Assembly: GCF_017353255.1 (NCBI RefSeq) | Contig: NZ_JAFMYU010000030.1 | Span: 1 to 64,000 of the forward strand | DNA: 64,000 nt | From: Fibrella aquatilis | GTDB taxonomy: Bacteria > Bacteroidota > Bacteroidia > Cytophagales > Spirosomataceae | Direction: 5' to 3' | Part shown: in pieces, positions 7,958 to 16,691 of the stretch | How positions within the stretch are numbered: position 1 is the stretch's first letter | Layout: each line of letters starts with the position of its first letter | Notes under the pieces: generated by a model | The model's input: the letters and a program-made list of their open reading frames with translations, nothing else | Databases searched by the model: none | Told to the model about the DNA's origin: nothing | Translations under genes and position numbers: made by a program

Positions 7958-8956
7958 ATGAAACGATTATTGCGTGTACTGGGCGGCTTGTTAGCCCTGC
8001 TGATTGTATTGGCCATTGCCGGACTGACTTACGTAAAATTAGCCCTGCCCAACGTGGGTCCGCCACCCACGCTCACCATCCGTACCGACTCGGCGCAACT
8101 GGCGCGGGGGCATTACCTGGCCAACCACGTGGCCGTGTGCGTAGACTGCCACTCTACCCGCGACTGGACCAAGCTCAACGGGCCAATTATAGCGGGTACC
8201 GAAGGCAAAGGCGGCGAAACGTTTGCCCGCGAGATGGGCTTCCCCGGCAACTTTTATTCCGCCAATATCACCCCGGCCAGCCTCAGTAGCTGGAGCGACG
8301 GCGAGATCTACCGCGCCATTACCACCGGCGTTAGCCGCGACGGCCATGCCCTGTTTCCGGTAATGCCCTACAAGAGCTTCGCCCAGGCCGACCCTGCTGA
8401 TATTCAGGCTATTGTAGCCTACGTACGGTCGCTGAAACCGATTGAGAACAAGAGTATTCCGGCGGCAGAACCCGATTTCCCGATGAATTTTATCCTGAAC
8501 ACCATGCCTGCCAAAGCCACACCCGGCCACCTCCCCAACCCGGCCAACACCGTGGCGTATGGCCGTTACCTGATCACGATGGCCTCGTGCGGCGACTGCC
8601 ATACGCCCGTCGACGGGCAGGGGCAACCCCTGCCGGGTATGACCATGGCTGGCGGACGAGTTTTTCCGCTACCCACGGGCACGGTGCGTTCGGCCAATAT
8701 CACCCCTGGCGAAACCGGTATTGGCGCCTACACCCGCGAGGCATTCATTGCTAAGTTTAAGGCCTATGCCAACACCGACGTGGCCGCGCCCGCCGTGGGC
8801 GAAGATGGCTTTAATTCGGTCATGCCCTGGGCTATGTATTCGGGCATGACCGAGCAGGATCTGGGCGCAATCTATGACTACCTGCGCACGGTGAAACCCG
8901 TGACGAACAAGGTGGAGCGCTTTACGCCAAAAGCTAAACTGGTAGCCAGCCGATAG
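7958..8956 (+). CDS. Membrane-anchored diheme cytochrome c
   Basis: A 332-residue periplasmic electron carrier held by one N-terminal helix (LLALLIVLAIAGLTYVKLAL). Two heme c sites are visible, CVDCH in the first half and CGDCH in the second. Each is followed by a segment containing SANITP and a downstream Met (FPVMPYKSF, SVMPWAMYSGM) that could be the axial ligand. The two halves form a tandem of mono-heme class I domains, as in cytochrome subunits of membrane dehydrogenases. No dehydrogenase gene is adjacent. The start at 7958 opens into the membrane anchor; the frame is open from 7904. Confidence 0.9.
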   Translation: MKRLLRVLGGLLALLIVLAIAGLTYVKLALPNVGPPPTLTIRTDSAQLARGHYLANHVAVCVDCHSTRDWTKLNGPIIAGTEGKGGETFAREMGFPGNFYSANITPASLSSWSDGEIYRAITTGVSRDGHALFPVMPYKSFAQADPADIQAIVAYVRSLKPIENKSIPAAEPDFPMNFILNTMPAKATPGHLPNPANTVAYGRYLITMASCGDCHTPVDGQGQPLPGMTMAGGRVFPLPTGTVRSANITPGETGIGAYTREAFIAKFKAYANTDVAAPAVGEDGFNSVMPWAMYSGMTEQDLGAIYDYLRTVKPVTNKVERFTPKAKLVASR

Positions 8957-8961
8957 GCTTT

Positions 8962-9029
8962 GTTGCGTTTGGGGTTAAACCTTTGGTCGGGCAAGGTCTC
9001 TAACCGGCAGTTTTAACCCCAAACGCAAC
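8962..9029. repeat. 18-bp inverted repeat abutting a start codon
   Basis: GTTGCGTTTGGGGTTAAA (8962-8979) pairs perfectly with 9012-9029 across a 32-base loop. It starts 5 bp after the cytochrome stop and ends 4 bp before the ATG at 9034. It could therefore end the upstream transcript and sequester the start of the next gene. Confidence 0.75.
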
Positions 9030-9033
9030 GACC

Positions 9034-9492
9034 ATGAACCGCATTCAGTTGCTTTCTGCCGCCTACTTGCTGCTGAGCCACATGAGCCTGGCCCAGCCTG
9101 TTAACCAGGGAGCCTACAACCAGCCTGCCTATCCGCGCAACTACGGTGCCAATGGCGGCTATGACCGCCGTAGCGATATCTTCCGCATTGAACGCCTGGA
9201 CCGGATCGTTGACCTGAACGGCTACCAGAAGCGCGACCTCTTTCGCCTGGAACAATACTACGACCGCCAGTTTTCAACGGCCCCACCAGCTCCCGGTGCT
9301 TATCAGCAGTTGATGTGGCAAAAAAGCCAGGACGTGCTATCTATCCTGACGCCCATCCAGCGCGACCGCCTGCTTGCCTTCGAGCAATACCGGGCTTATA
9401 ACGGCAACGGCTATGGTGGTAATGGCTATGGCAACGGATACGGCAGCAACTATGGCCGTGGCAACGGCAAAGCCTGGGGTCGTCGGTGGTAA
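9034..9492 (+). CDS. Exported protein with Gly/Asn/Tyr-rich tail
   Basis: A 152-residue protein that is not recognised. It has a signal peptide (MNRIQLLSAAYLLLSHMSLAQ), a Tyr/Asn-rich stretch, and a predicted helical core (IFRIERLDRIVDLNGYQKRD through LTPIQRDRLLAFEQYR). That core resembles Spy/CpxP-like LTxxQ helices, with TPIQRDRLLAF as the most similar part. The tail is low-complexity NGYGGNGYG followed by basic residues (GKAWGRRW). It probably acts in the periplasm or envelope. Its leader lies inside an inverted repeat. Confidence 0.7.
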   Translation: MNRIQLLSAAYLLLSHMSLAQPVNQGAYNQPAYPRNYGANGGYDRRSDIFRIERLDRIVDLNGYQKRDLFRLEQYYDRQFSTAPPAPGAYQQLMWQKSQDVLSILTPIQRDRLLAFEQYRAYNGNGYGGNGYGNGYGSNYGRGNGKAWGRRW

Positions 9493-9538
9493 AAACGTAG
9501 TCGGTAGCTTTCCGTTTCCAGTTCATTCACTCCATGAA

Positions 9539-9578
9539 AAAGCCTGCCTTCATAATCGGAGGCAGGCTTTGTTTTTTT
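9539..9578 (+). terminator. Rho-independent terminator
   Basis: AAAGCCTGCCT (9539-9549) pairs with AGGCAGGCTTT (9560-9570), followed by GTTTTTTT. It ends the transcript of the exported Gly/Asn/Tyr-rich protein gene. Confidence 0.85.
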
Positions 9579-9614
9579 GGGGAGTTAGAGCAGGGGGTTA
9601 TCACCAACCAACCA

Positions 9615-11039
9615 TCATTTCGCCTCCGTGGCCAAGGTGCGTTCGTAGGTACGGTTGGCGTCTTCCAGGAATTTGCCCGTCACCCAGCCAATGTCCGAAT
9701 CGCGGATGAAAACGAAGCGTTTGGGCACGGTTGTGTTGTCGTAGGCCCGCACTACGGCGTCGAGCCAGAGTGCACCGGCAATGATTTGTTTCTCGTTGAA
9801 TTGCGTTTGTACGCTGGCAAGGTCTTTTTCGGCTTTCTGCCGAATGGCCGAATCCGTCAGGTCGGTCAGGTCGGGGTGAGTCAGCGCCTGGTAGTTGGTA
9901 AGGGCCAGCCGCTTAAACCGTTCCACATCCGACATGGTTAGCGGCACAGCCGTGAGACCCGCCTTTTCGGGGTGGAGGTAAGCTACCATTGCCCAGGCGA
10001 TACCCCCGCCAAAGCCCACCGTGCGGCGTTGTTGCAGACCCACGCGCCCAGTGGCAAAGGATACGTTCAGCGAACTGTCGGCGATGGATTTCACCACGCG
10101 TTGCGCCGCCTCGCGGTAGGCAGGTATGTCCAGCGTGTTGCCTTTGTCGATCAGGCTCACCAACGATTTAGTGCCGTAGGGAAAGCTCAGCGCGTGAAAA
10201 GTCCGGTCAGCATCGTAATAGCCCCCTTTGGTGTTGCCGCTGCCAATGTCCATGCACGAGGTGGTAGGCCACAGTTTGCGCGGAATGGCCCCCACCGTAA
10301 AGAGTTCTGCCTCACGGGCGGCGGTCAGGCTGGTGTCGCAGAGTGCGCCCTTGGGCAGTTCAGCCGCCAGGAGATCATAGAGTTGTTTGCGACGGCCCGG
10401 CGTTTTGCCAAAGCCTTCGTTGATACCACTGCTGAAAGCCACGTAAACCCGGTCGTTGGGAATACCATACCGCCGGATGGAGTCGACGTAGGCCCGGAGC
10501 ACGTCGCGGCCGTTTTCAAAGGCCTGGTCGGTACCCGAAATAAGCGTCACGTTGGGCGGCAGCGGTTTGGCCCGGATAGTCTTGGTGTAGAACCCGTCTT
10601 CGAGTTTGGTGCTGAAAATGGCCAGCTTAATTCCCGACGAGCCGATGTCGATGCCCGCATACAGCTTTTTGTCCGTGGCCTCGTCGATCAGCTCATTCAT
10701 AGCCGTTTCGCTGGCCTTGTATTTCAGGAGTTTGTAGAGCAACTGCGCCTTCTGAAAATAGCGCACGGCATCGGTGGTGTTTTCCTGGTCTCGGTAGGCC
10801 AACCCCAGATTTTCGTAGGCAACGGCTTCCCAGTAAAGGTCTTTTCGCCCCACGGCGGGCAACGCACGTAACAGCATCTCGATGGCCTGCTGTGGCTTGT
10901 CGACCTCGCGAAGGGTGTTACCGAGCTTAATAAACCGGATGGCTTCAGGTATGGTGGGGGCTTTCTGCGCCAGACCCGGCACCAGACCCAGCAAGACCAA
11001 TCCGCTCAGCAGCAGGCCTAAACAGCATCTATTTTTCAT
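9615..11039 (-). CDS. Exported TPR protein with Ppx/GppA-like ATPase-fold domain
   Basis: A 474-residue protein with a signal peptide (start at 11039, ending PGLAQ). A helical TPR region of about 100 residues follows (IKLGNTLREVDKPQQAIEML, AYENLGLAYRDQ). The main domain has the actin/hsp70/sugar-kinase fold signatures of exopolyphosphatases: phosphate-1 loop GIDIGSSGIKLAIF, an Ala-Arg-Glu-Ala-Glu segment (AAREAELFTVGAI) matching the catalytic-Glu region of Ppx, phosphate-2 loop CMDIGSGNTKGG, and GFGGGIAW near the adenosine motif. Family members hydrolyse polyphosphate or (p)ppGpp in the cytoplasm, so an exported copy is unusual. It is convergent with the preceding gene. Confidence 0.75.
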   Translation of the reverse strand: MKNRCCLGLLLSGLVLLGLVPGLAQKAPTIPEAIRFIKLGNTLREVDKPQQAIEMLLRALPAVGRKDLYWEAVAYENLGLAYRDQENTTDAVRYFQKAQLLYKLLKYKASETAMNELIDEATDKKLYAGIDIGSSGIKLAIFSTKLEDGFYTKTIRAKPLPPNVTLISGTDQAFENGRDVLRAYVDSIRRYGIPNDRVYVAFSSGINEGFGKTPGRRKQLYDLLAAELPKGALCDTSLTAAREAELFTVGAIPRKLWPTTSCMDIGSGNTKGGYYDADRTFHALSFPYGTKSLVSLIDKGNTLDIPAYREAAQRVVKSIADSSLNVSFATGRVGLQQRRTVGFGGGIAWAMVAYLHPEKAGLTAVPLTMSDVERFKRLALTNYQALTHPDLTDLTDSAIRQKAEKDLASVQTQFNEKQIIAGALWLDAVVRAYDNTTVPKRFVFIRDSDIGWVTGKFLEDANRTYERTLATEAK

Positions 11040-11233
11040 GAACGTTGTGTAACAGAGGGGCACCTGATAACAGGTCCGAAGGTAGAAAAAAGTAGCTCGG
11101 CGTTGGCCTCTTTAGCCAGAAAACGCCTGTATGGCCCCGCCCGTGGGGTTGCTTTTACGTGTGGCAGTGCCGTTCTTGAGGGTATCATTGCCCTACCAGA
11201 TAGCACACTGATACCCCTCCTACTCCATACGTT

Positions 11234-12304
11234 ATGATGTTACAGATGCTAGGTACTGCCTGTCTGCTGGCTACCCCGCTTGCCTACGGCCAGCCATCGG
11301 TTTCGCCCGTTACGGTGCCTGTTGAACTGCTGAAAAAGCATGTGTACTTCCTGGCTTCCGACAGCCTGAAGGGGCGCGAAACGGGTACGCAGGGGCAGCG
11401 CGACGCCGCTATTTATTGTTCACGGACCTTCAGGCAAAATCGGTTATCGCCCTTTTTCATGGTCGATTCAGGCAGTGCCTCCTTTCGCAGCACCTACCCA
11501 TTTGTCAGCACCGACGTAGCCATGTTTGGGCAACGTATGCCGGGGCAGGCCGGGAGCCGGTCGGCATTGCCCACCACCATCACCCGCTTTGAACTCACAG
11601 ACCCGCCCCGCAACCACCGCGATAGTATGCGGGTGTTGTATGGGCAAAACGTAGGTGGCCTCCTCCTGGGTACTGACCTGAAACAGCAGGTGGTCATCAT
11701 CTCGGCGCATTACGACCATTTGGGTCGAAAAGGTGGGCAGATTTTCCCTGGCGCCGACGACAACGGATCGGGAACAGCCTCGGTATTGAGCATTGCCGCC
11801 ACCTTCGACAGCCTGGCCCAGCAGGGTATCAGGCCCCGGCGCAGTGTGCTGTTTCTCCTGTTTTCGGGCGAAGAGGGTGGTCTGATCGGCTCAGCCTATT
11901 TCACCACTCATTGCCCCCTGCTGACCGACCAGATTGTCTGCGACCTAAACGTAGACATGGTGGGTAGGGTAGATGACGCGCATCGTAAAAAGCCCGCCTA
12001 CTGCTACCTTATTTCAGGTGAACGAGACGGCGGGCTTCGGAAGGTGGTAGACAGAGCCAATAAACAGTCGGTGAACCTGGAACTGAACTTCGACTACGAC
12101 ACCCCCACCGACCCAAACCAGTTTTATTACCGATCTGACCACTACAATTTCGCCAAATACGGCATCCCCATTCTCTTCTTCATGGACGGCCTCCACCCCG
12201 ACTACCACCGCCCCACCGACACCGCCGACCGCATCAACTACGAAGTCCTTCAACAACGCGCCACCCTGGTCTTCCAAACCGCCTGGCTTATGGCGAATGA
12301 GTAA
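11234..12304 (+). CDS. M28-family zinc aminopeptidase
   Basis: A 356-residue exported metallopeptidase. The signal peptide ends near LAYGQ. The metal-binding residues of the M28 family are all visible: His in SAHYDHLG, Asp in GADDNGSG, the catalytic Glu in SGEEGGLIGS, Asp in NVDMVGRVDD, and the C-terminal His in YHRPTDTADRI. It should remove N-terminal residues from peptides in the periplasm. Two adjacent ATG codons (11234 and 11237) are equally possible starts. Its stop lies just before a large nested inverted repeat. Confidence 0.92.
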   Translation: MMLQMLGTACLLATPLAYGQPSVSPVTVPVELLKKHVYFLASDSLKGRETGTQGQRDAAIYCSRTFRQNRLSPFFMVDSGSASFRSTYPFVSTDVAMFGQRMPGQAGSRSALPTTITRFELTDPPRNHRDSMRVLYGQNVGGLLLGTDLKQQVVIISAHYDHLGRKGGQIFPGADDNGSGTASVLSIAATFDSLAQQGIRPRRSVLFLLFSGEEGGLIGSAYFTTHCPLLTDQIVCDLNVDMVGRVDDAHRKKPAYCYLISGERDGGLRKVVDRANKQSVNLELNFDYDTPTDPNQFYYRSDHYNFAKYGIPILFFMDGLHPDYHRPTDTADRINYEVLQQRATLVFQTAWLMANE

Positions 12305-12309
12305 GGGAT

Positions 12310-12525
12310 GTTCAACGTCTAAAGTTTAAGGTCTAACGTTGCTTCGCCGGTCCGCCGGTGTGGCTCTGCTCTTCTGCACCTTGGCCCGTGTCTCCACGGG
12401 CCTACTCCGCCGGAGGTACGCCTTTGCTGACCGGTCCGCCGGTGCGGCCAGCTTAGGCCCGTGGAGACATGGGCCAGGGTGCAAAACGCGAAGCAACTTT
12501 GGACGTTAGACCTTGGACCTTGAAC
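12310..12525. repeat. Nested inverted repeat (GTTGCTTCGC family)
   Basis: The outer arms at 12310-12347 and 12488-12525 are imperfectly complementary and carry the family core GTTGCTTCGC/GCGAAGCAAC. An inner pair, 12376-12402 and 12456-12482, pairs almost perfectly (GGCCCGTGTCTCCACGGGCC type). The word CCGGTCCGCCGGTG occurs twice inside. It fills the space between two convergent genes. Confidence 0.75.
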
Positions 12526-12529
12526 ACTC

Positions 12530-13927
12530 TTAAGGTACAAACTCCACGATGACGCGTTTGTAGCGGGTTAGGGCCGGGCTGCCTTTGTCGGTCACTTTCA
12601 GGATAAAATGGGCCGTTTGGGGGCTGTCTACTTTTGGGGCTACCAGCGTGTGCATATTGTACAGATTCGGCGAAAACGGAGTGAACGGCACCTTGCCCCG
12701 GTACGTGCCCGCTTCGGGATACTGGAACCAGTAATAACTCATCGAATCGCCGTCGGGGTCGTAGGTGCCGTCGGCGTCGAGTTTGAAGAGCGCACCTGAT
12801 TTGACGGTCAGCCGGTCAGGGTGATTCAGTTTGGGAACGGGCGGATGGTTGGCCCCTTTGTAGGGTTTGGTAGTCCAGTCGATGCGCGCGGCGAAGTCGT
12901 TCTGGCATTCGGTCCGCCAGCGCCAGACCGTGGCCTGCGCCGAGGTGTAGATCACGGTGTCGGGCACGAGGGGCCGTCCCCAGGCGCGGGGCAACAGGGG
13001 TGCATAGATGTCGTCGGCGTTGGTCCAGATGGGGCGGGTTTCGGGGGCGGGCGTGGCCAGTTCGTAGCGACCACCCCAACCGCCGTAGTTCGGGTGTTCG
13101 GCATTGTGCAACCCGTTGGGAATCAGGTTTAAATACGCAGGCGTGTCGCCCTCCATGCCATAGGCCACGTCGGGGTAAGCAGCACCCAGCGGCCCGTGCC
13201 CCTGCTGAATGTGGCGGGCAATCCAGTCGTTGCTGTTCGCCTCATTGTCGGCCCCGGCGTTGTTGCGCGTGATGCCGCCCCAGGTAGCCCCCGTGAAACT
13301 GGGACTAACGATATAGAACACGTCGGGAAACGTTTTCCGAATCCAGACGCCCGAATCGTCCTGATCGGAGATAGCGTAGACCCGCAGCTTTTTGTAGAGC
13401 CGGGCGGCCTGCTCCGGGCTGCGGGTGTGCTGAATAGTCCAGAGTGCCTGCCCCAGGCAGTTCGGCCCACCCCATACCGATACCCACAGCGGGCGGGCAT
13501 CCGGTTTCTCCAGCGCCGCAATAATCCAGGCTGACCCTTCCGAATCGTTGCCCGCGCCCACGCCCTCCATGCCATACAAGGCCACACCCTGTTTAACTCG
13601 TGCGTTCAGCACCACCGCCGTGGGGTAGCCTTTGGCGTGAAGCAACAAATTGGGCTGCACTTTCCCGTAGATGTTGACTAGCCGGTGAATAGTTTCAGGA
13701 GCCACGCGCCTTTTCTGGAACATCGATGTAGTAGCAATCAGCCCCTCAATATCCACCTCGTTGGCATAGGTCAGCAGCCGAATCAGCGACTGCGCATCGT
13801 CGGGGTCGGCCTCTATGTCGGTCAGAACAATCAGCCGGTTGGCAGGTTTGTGCTGCGCTAGTAGATCGGCTTGGAACAGTAAGATTATGGAGGCAAACGC
13901 ATAGATTAGCAGGTACATGTTCATCAT
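12530..13927 (-). CDS. DUF1593 (nucleoside hydrolase-like) exported glycosidase
   Basis: A 465-residue exported protein with a signal peptide ending near LLAQ. The N-terminal domain has the nucleoside-hydrolase-like calcium-site pattern (VLTDIEADPDDAQSLIRLL) and the downstream region GIWVRKTFP-like of DUF1593. The C-terminal domain of about 100 residues (LFKLDADGTYDPDGDSMSYYWFQY) is a beta-sandwich typical of this family, related to Sde182-type cellulose-binding proteins. It probably acts on plant or algal polysaccharide in the periplasm. Three Met codons (13927, 13924, 13918) are possible starts. Confidence 0.88.
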   Translation of the reverse strand: MMNMYLLIYAFASIILLFQADLLAQHKPANRLIVLTDIEADPDDAQSLIRLLTYANEVDIEGLIATTSMFQKRRVAPETIHRLVNIYGKVQPNLLLHAKGYPTAVVLNARVKQGVALYGMEGVGAGNDSEGSAWIIAALEKPDARPLWVSVWGGPNCLGQALWTIQHTRSPEQAARLYKKLRVYAISDQDDSGVWIRKTFPDVFYIVSPSFTGATWGGITRNNAGADNEANSNDWIARHIQQGHGPLGAAYPDVAYGMEGDTPAYLNLIPNGLHNAEHPNYGGWGGRYELATPAPETRPIWTNADDIYAPLLPRAWGRPLVPDTVIYTSAQATVWRWRTECQNDFAARIDWTTKPYKGANHPPVPKLNHPDRLTVKSGALFKLDADGTYDPDGDSMSYYWFQYPEAGTYRGKVPFTPFSPNLYNMHTLVAPKVDSPQTAHFILKVTDKGSPALTRYKRVIVEFVP

Positions 13928-14088
13928 CGGGCGGGTTACAGTGGAAAAGATTCAGGTAATAGAGTACGTCACCGATAGAATTTAATATAAAGCGGTTTCG
14001 GAGCAGAATGTATTGACGTTACTATTCGCAATTTTAATATGTGTATTTTCATCAACAAATTTTTATTCGTGAATAACCAACAAATAGA

Positions 14089-14129
14089 CTATAGTTTAAA
14101 AAAACCTTATAGGTTTTTTTAAACTATAG
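14089..14129. terminator. 19-bp perfect hairpin, bidirectional terminator
   Basis: CTATAGTTTAAAAAAACCT (14089-14107) pairs perfectly with 14111-14129 around a 3-base loop. Runs of A and T on both sides suit a terminator in either direction. It lies just downstream of the DUF2147 gene and contains the word CTTATAGG shared with hairpins at 30144 and 37988. Confidence 0.75.
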
Positions 14130-14172
14130 GTTTAATTTTCAATGTATTAAAAAAATGGAAGTGCCGTAATGA

Positions 14173-14589
14173 CTAATTAATCTTTGTAAATGTTTCGGTG
14201 CGGCCAAGTATAGAAAGGCCAATGTATCCCCTGACTTTCAGGTTACCCTTGTCGAGCCACATTTTGCAGCTGTAGGTTTTTCCATTTTCGGGATCATAAA
14301 TTTCGCCGTTACTGTATTCGCCGTCTTTGTAGGTAAAGTTTGTCAAGAAAACCATACCCAGCAGATCTCTTGTTCGTAAGGCAGGATTCGGGTTGTTCAC
14401 ATCTTTTCGAGGATTATTTCCTGAAACAACTTTTCCAAAATACGTTTCGCCCACTTTATATACCTCAATCTTACCATCTTTTTTAGGACTTAGATACTGA
14501 CCCAAAATTTTATCAGCCGCAGCCTGTGCTACAGCTAGTTGGCTGCTTACACAAAGCAGAATAACTAGTAGAAAATGGAAGCGTGTCAT
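14173..14589 (-). CDS. DUF2147 domain exported protein
   Basis: A 138-residue exported protein with a signal peptide ending VAQA. The mature part shows the DUF2147 pattern: the GQYLSPKKDGKIEVYK opening, LGMVFLTNF, GEIYDPENGKTYSCKMWL and the closing VRGYIGLSILGRTETF. Its role is unknown, and the fold resembles small lipid-binding barrels. It is the last gene of a four-gene leftward operon (SDR, Crp, DoxX, DUF2147). The start at 14589 leads directly into the signal peptide. The local sequence is more AT-rich than its neighbours. Confidence 0.9.
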   Translation of the reverse strand: MTRFHFLLVILLCVSSQLAVAQAAADKILGQYLSPKKDGKIEVYKVGETYFGKVVSGNNPRKDVNNPNPALRTRDLLGMVFLTNFTYKDGEYSNGEIYDPENGKTYSCKMWLDKGNLKVRGYIGLSILGRTETFTKIN

Positions 14590-14616
14590 GGTCAGGCTTG
14601 GTTTAGTCAATTGGTT

Positions 14617-14982
14617 TTAGTTGAAAATAATAGAAAAGCTTGGATCCAGCCAAAGAGCCACGCAGATCAACACAATCATGAGCACCGCCGGTATATCGCG
14701 CTCTCTGAAGTTGTGCCGGAGAACGATATGCGCAGCAAGGCCGCCAATGGAGAAGGGCATCAGGCAAAGCAGGGCTAATGGGCGAGTGGCTGGTAGCCAA
14801 ATGCCAATGACGCCCACTATTTCGGCAATACCAATCAGCAGCCTAACCACGCCGCCCTGATTCATTTCGGCCATGCGTGATTTCATGGGTTCCCGGCCGC
14901 TGATTTTCTGAAAACCAGCAGCTAGATAAACAAAACTGATGACCAGCAATGCCAAATAGAAAATAACCAGTGTAGTGTTCAT
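14617..14982 (-). CDS. DoxX-like membrane protein
   Basis: A 121-residue protein with four hydrophobic helices, matching the DoxX-like family (FVYLAAGFQKISGREPMKSRMAEM, then LLIGIAEIVGVIGIWLPATRPLALLCLMPF). Such proteins associate with membrane redox or detoxification processes, but the exact reaction is unclear. It starts 19 bp after the Crp-type regulator and is followed after 27 bp by DUF2147, so it is probably controlled by that regulator. Confidence 0.88.
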   Translation of the reverse strand: MNTTLVIFYLALLVISFVYLAAGFQKISGREPMKSRMAEMNQGGVVRLLIGIAEIVGVIGIWLPATRPLALLCLMPFSIGGLAAHIVLRHNFRERDIPAVLMIVLICVALWLDPSFSIIFN

Positions 14983-15001
14983 ATCTTATTCAGAAATACG
15001 T

Positions 15002-15583
15002 TTAATGACCAGCCATATTTTTCCGTATCCGGCTTAACGATTGCGGCGTAACACCAATGTACGAGGCCAGGTATGACAGCGGAATCCGGTTGGCCAACTT
15101 GGGGTATTTGGTCAGAAATGCCCGGTATTTAGTGTCGGCATCCTGATTGACGAGCGGGCTAAGCCGGTCTATTTTCTCCAGCAACGCCTGCGTAATGATG
15201 TTCCGCTCTGTTTCGGCCCAACCTACAATGGTGTGGCTCAGCATTTGCCAGTCCTGTTCAGAGAAAACTAGCGCCTGCACCTCCGTTACGGCCTGCACAT
15301 ATTCCGTAGAGGGGAGTTTATACTGGTAGCTTTGAAGGTCGACTACAAAGTGGTTATCGTCGATGAAGTATTTCGTGATCTCATTGCCCGCATTGTCGAA
15401 GTAACAGACGCGGAAGACACCGCTGATGATAAAACCAATTTCACGCGCTATCCGCCCCGCTTCGGAGAAGTAAGCCCCTGCCGGATAGGTTCGTTCAACA
15501 GCCTTACTATTAATCAGTTGCAACTGTTGTGGCGTAAAATGGCTGACCTGCAACAAGAAATTTTCCAGGGGTGTATGGCTCAT
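15002..15583 (-). CDS. Crp/Fnr-family transcriptional regulator
   Basis: A 193-residue regulator. It has a cNMP-binding beta-roll in the first 130 residues (ERTYPAGAYFSEAGRIAREIGFIISGVFRV) and a C-terminal helix-turn-helix (NRIPLSYLASYIGVTPQSLSRIRK). This is the Bacteroidota type that usually lacks the cyclic-AMP arginine pattern. Its ATG at 15583 overlaps the stop of the SDR gene (ATGA), which indicates translational coupling and decides the start. It probably autoregulates the SDR-Crp-DoxX-DUF2147 operon. Confidence 0.92.
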   Translation of the reverse strand: MSHTPLENFLLQVSHFTPQQLQLINSKAVERTYPAGAYFSEAGRIAREIGFIISGVFRVCYFDNAGNEITKYFIDDNHFVVDLQSYQYKLPSTEYVQAVTEVQALVFSEQDWQMLSHTIVGWAETERNIITQALLEKIDRLSPLVNQDADTKYRAFLTKYPKLANRIPLSYLASYIGVTPQSLSRIRKNMAGH

Positions 15584-16575
15584 TGCAGCGTTGGCTTGGC
15601 CGTGGGTACGTGCGGCATCGTGTTCAGTTCTATCAGCTTCTGACTTTCCGCCCATAAATCGGCCCACAGTTCGGGGCGTCGCGACAACACCGACGAGGGT
15701 ACCACGGTTGTTCCTTCTACATACTGTCCGCTCACCCCCGACACGGCCGGGTTTGTTGCCAACCGGGCCAGGTTACGCCCCGACGTGTCGACGGCATTTA
15801 CGCCATCGAAAAGCCGTAAAATGGGCAGCACGTAGTTCCAGGCCCAGCGCTCAACAGGCGAATTAGAACGGGCCAGCCCAGTGCCGGGCATGAGGCCAGG
15901 GTCGAACGCCGTGACGGTGATGGACGAACCGGCAGCCCGCAGCCAACGGTTTAACTCGTACACAAACAGCACGTTACAAAGTTTGGACGTAGTGTACCGA
16001 AACCGATTGGCTTTATTGCTGGCCGGGTCCATACCGGCTGGCACTGCCCCCCGCGCCAGTGCTGCTGCGCCTAAATATTGGGGAGCAGGCATGCCAAACA
16101 GGGTACTTTGCCAGATACGGGGGGCGTCGAAATGGGTACCGCTGCTGACTACCACTACCCGGCCGGTAGGTAACAGATGGGGAAGTAACAGGTTGACCAG
16201 CAGAAAATGGGCGAGGTGATTCACGCTAAACGTTTCTTCGATACCCTCGGTGGTTTGGTGCTGCCCACCCGCAAACTGAACGCCCGCATTACAAACCACA
16301 GCACCCAGCGGCGGCAGCGTTCCGGCCTCAATCAGCGTAGTGACTGAGGCAACAAATGGCTGGACGTCAGCGAGTTTTGCCAGGTCGAGGGGTAATACCG
16401 TGATGCGGTCGGGGGCCAGATCCAACGCCGTTTGCCTGGCCACGTCTACCGACCGGCTAGCCCAGACAAGCTGTACATTGGTGGTATTGGTAAGGATATG
16501 GCGGCTAGTGGCCAAACCCAGACCGGTATGGCCGCCGGTAATGATAATGGTACGGGCGTCTGCTGTTCTGCTCAT
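15580..16575 (-). CDS. SDR-family oxidoreductase
   Basis: A short-chain dehydrogenase/reductase of about 331 residues. The Rossmann motif TGGHTGLGLATSRHI is near the N-terminus, NAGVQ follows, then VVSSGTHF and the catalytic YTTSKLCN (YxxxK). This subgroup resembles retinol-dehydrogenase or protochlorophyllide-reductase-like SDRs. The substrate is unknown. It is the first gene of the operon with the Crp-type regulator; the ATG at 16575 is preferred to the one at 16593 because it starts just before the Rossmann strand. Confidence 0.92.
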   Translation of the reverse strand: MSRTADARTIIITGGHTGLGLATSRHILTNTTNVQLVWASRSVDVARQTALDLAPDRITVLPLDLAKLADVQPFVASVTTLIEAGTLPPLGAVVCNAGVQFAGGQHQTTEGIEETFSVNHLAHFLLVNLLLPHLLPTGRVVVVSSGTHFDAPRIWQSTLFGMPAPQYLGAAALARGAVPAGMDPASNKANRFRYTTSKLCNVLFVYELNRWLRAAGSSITVTAFDPGLMPGTGLARSNSPVERWAWNYVLPILRLFDGVNAVDTSGRNLARLATNPAVSGVSGQYVEGTTVVPSSVLSRRPELWADLWAESQKLIELNTMPHVPTAKPTLQ

Positions 16576-16691
16576 GATGCTTTCGATGAACACCTTGTTA
16601 GCACAAAGGTCTTAACGCGCTGACGACCAGTACTTATCATATGGTAAAAAGCGCCACAGAGCACCGGCGGGACCGCCACGGTAGTTCTATA

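Noticed and set aside
9972-10871. Open frame of 299 codons on the plus strand
   Set aside because: It is the shadow of the exported TPR-Ppx/GppA-like gene and is rich in Arg/Ala/Val with no motif.
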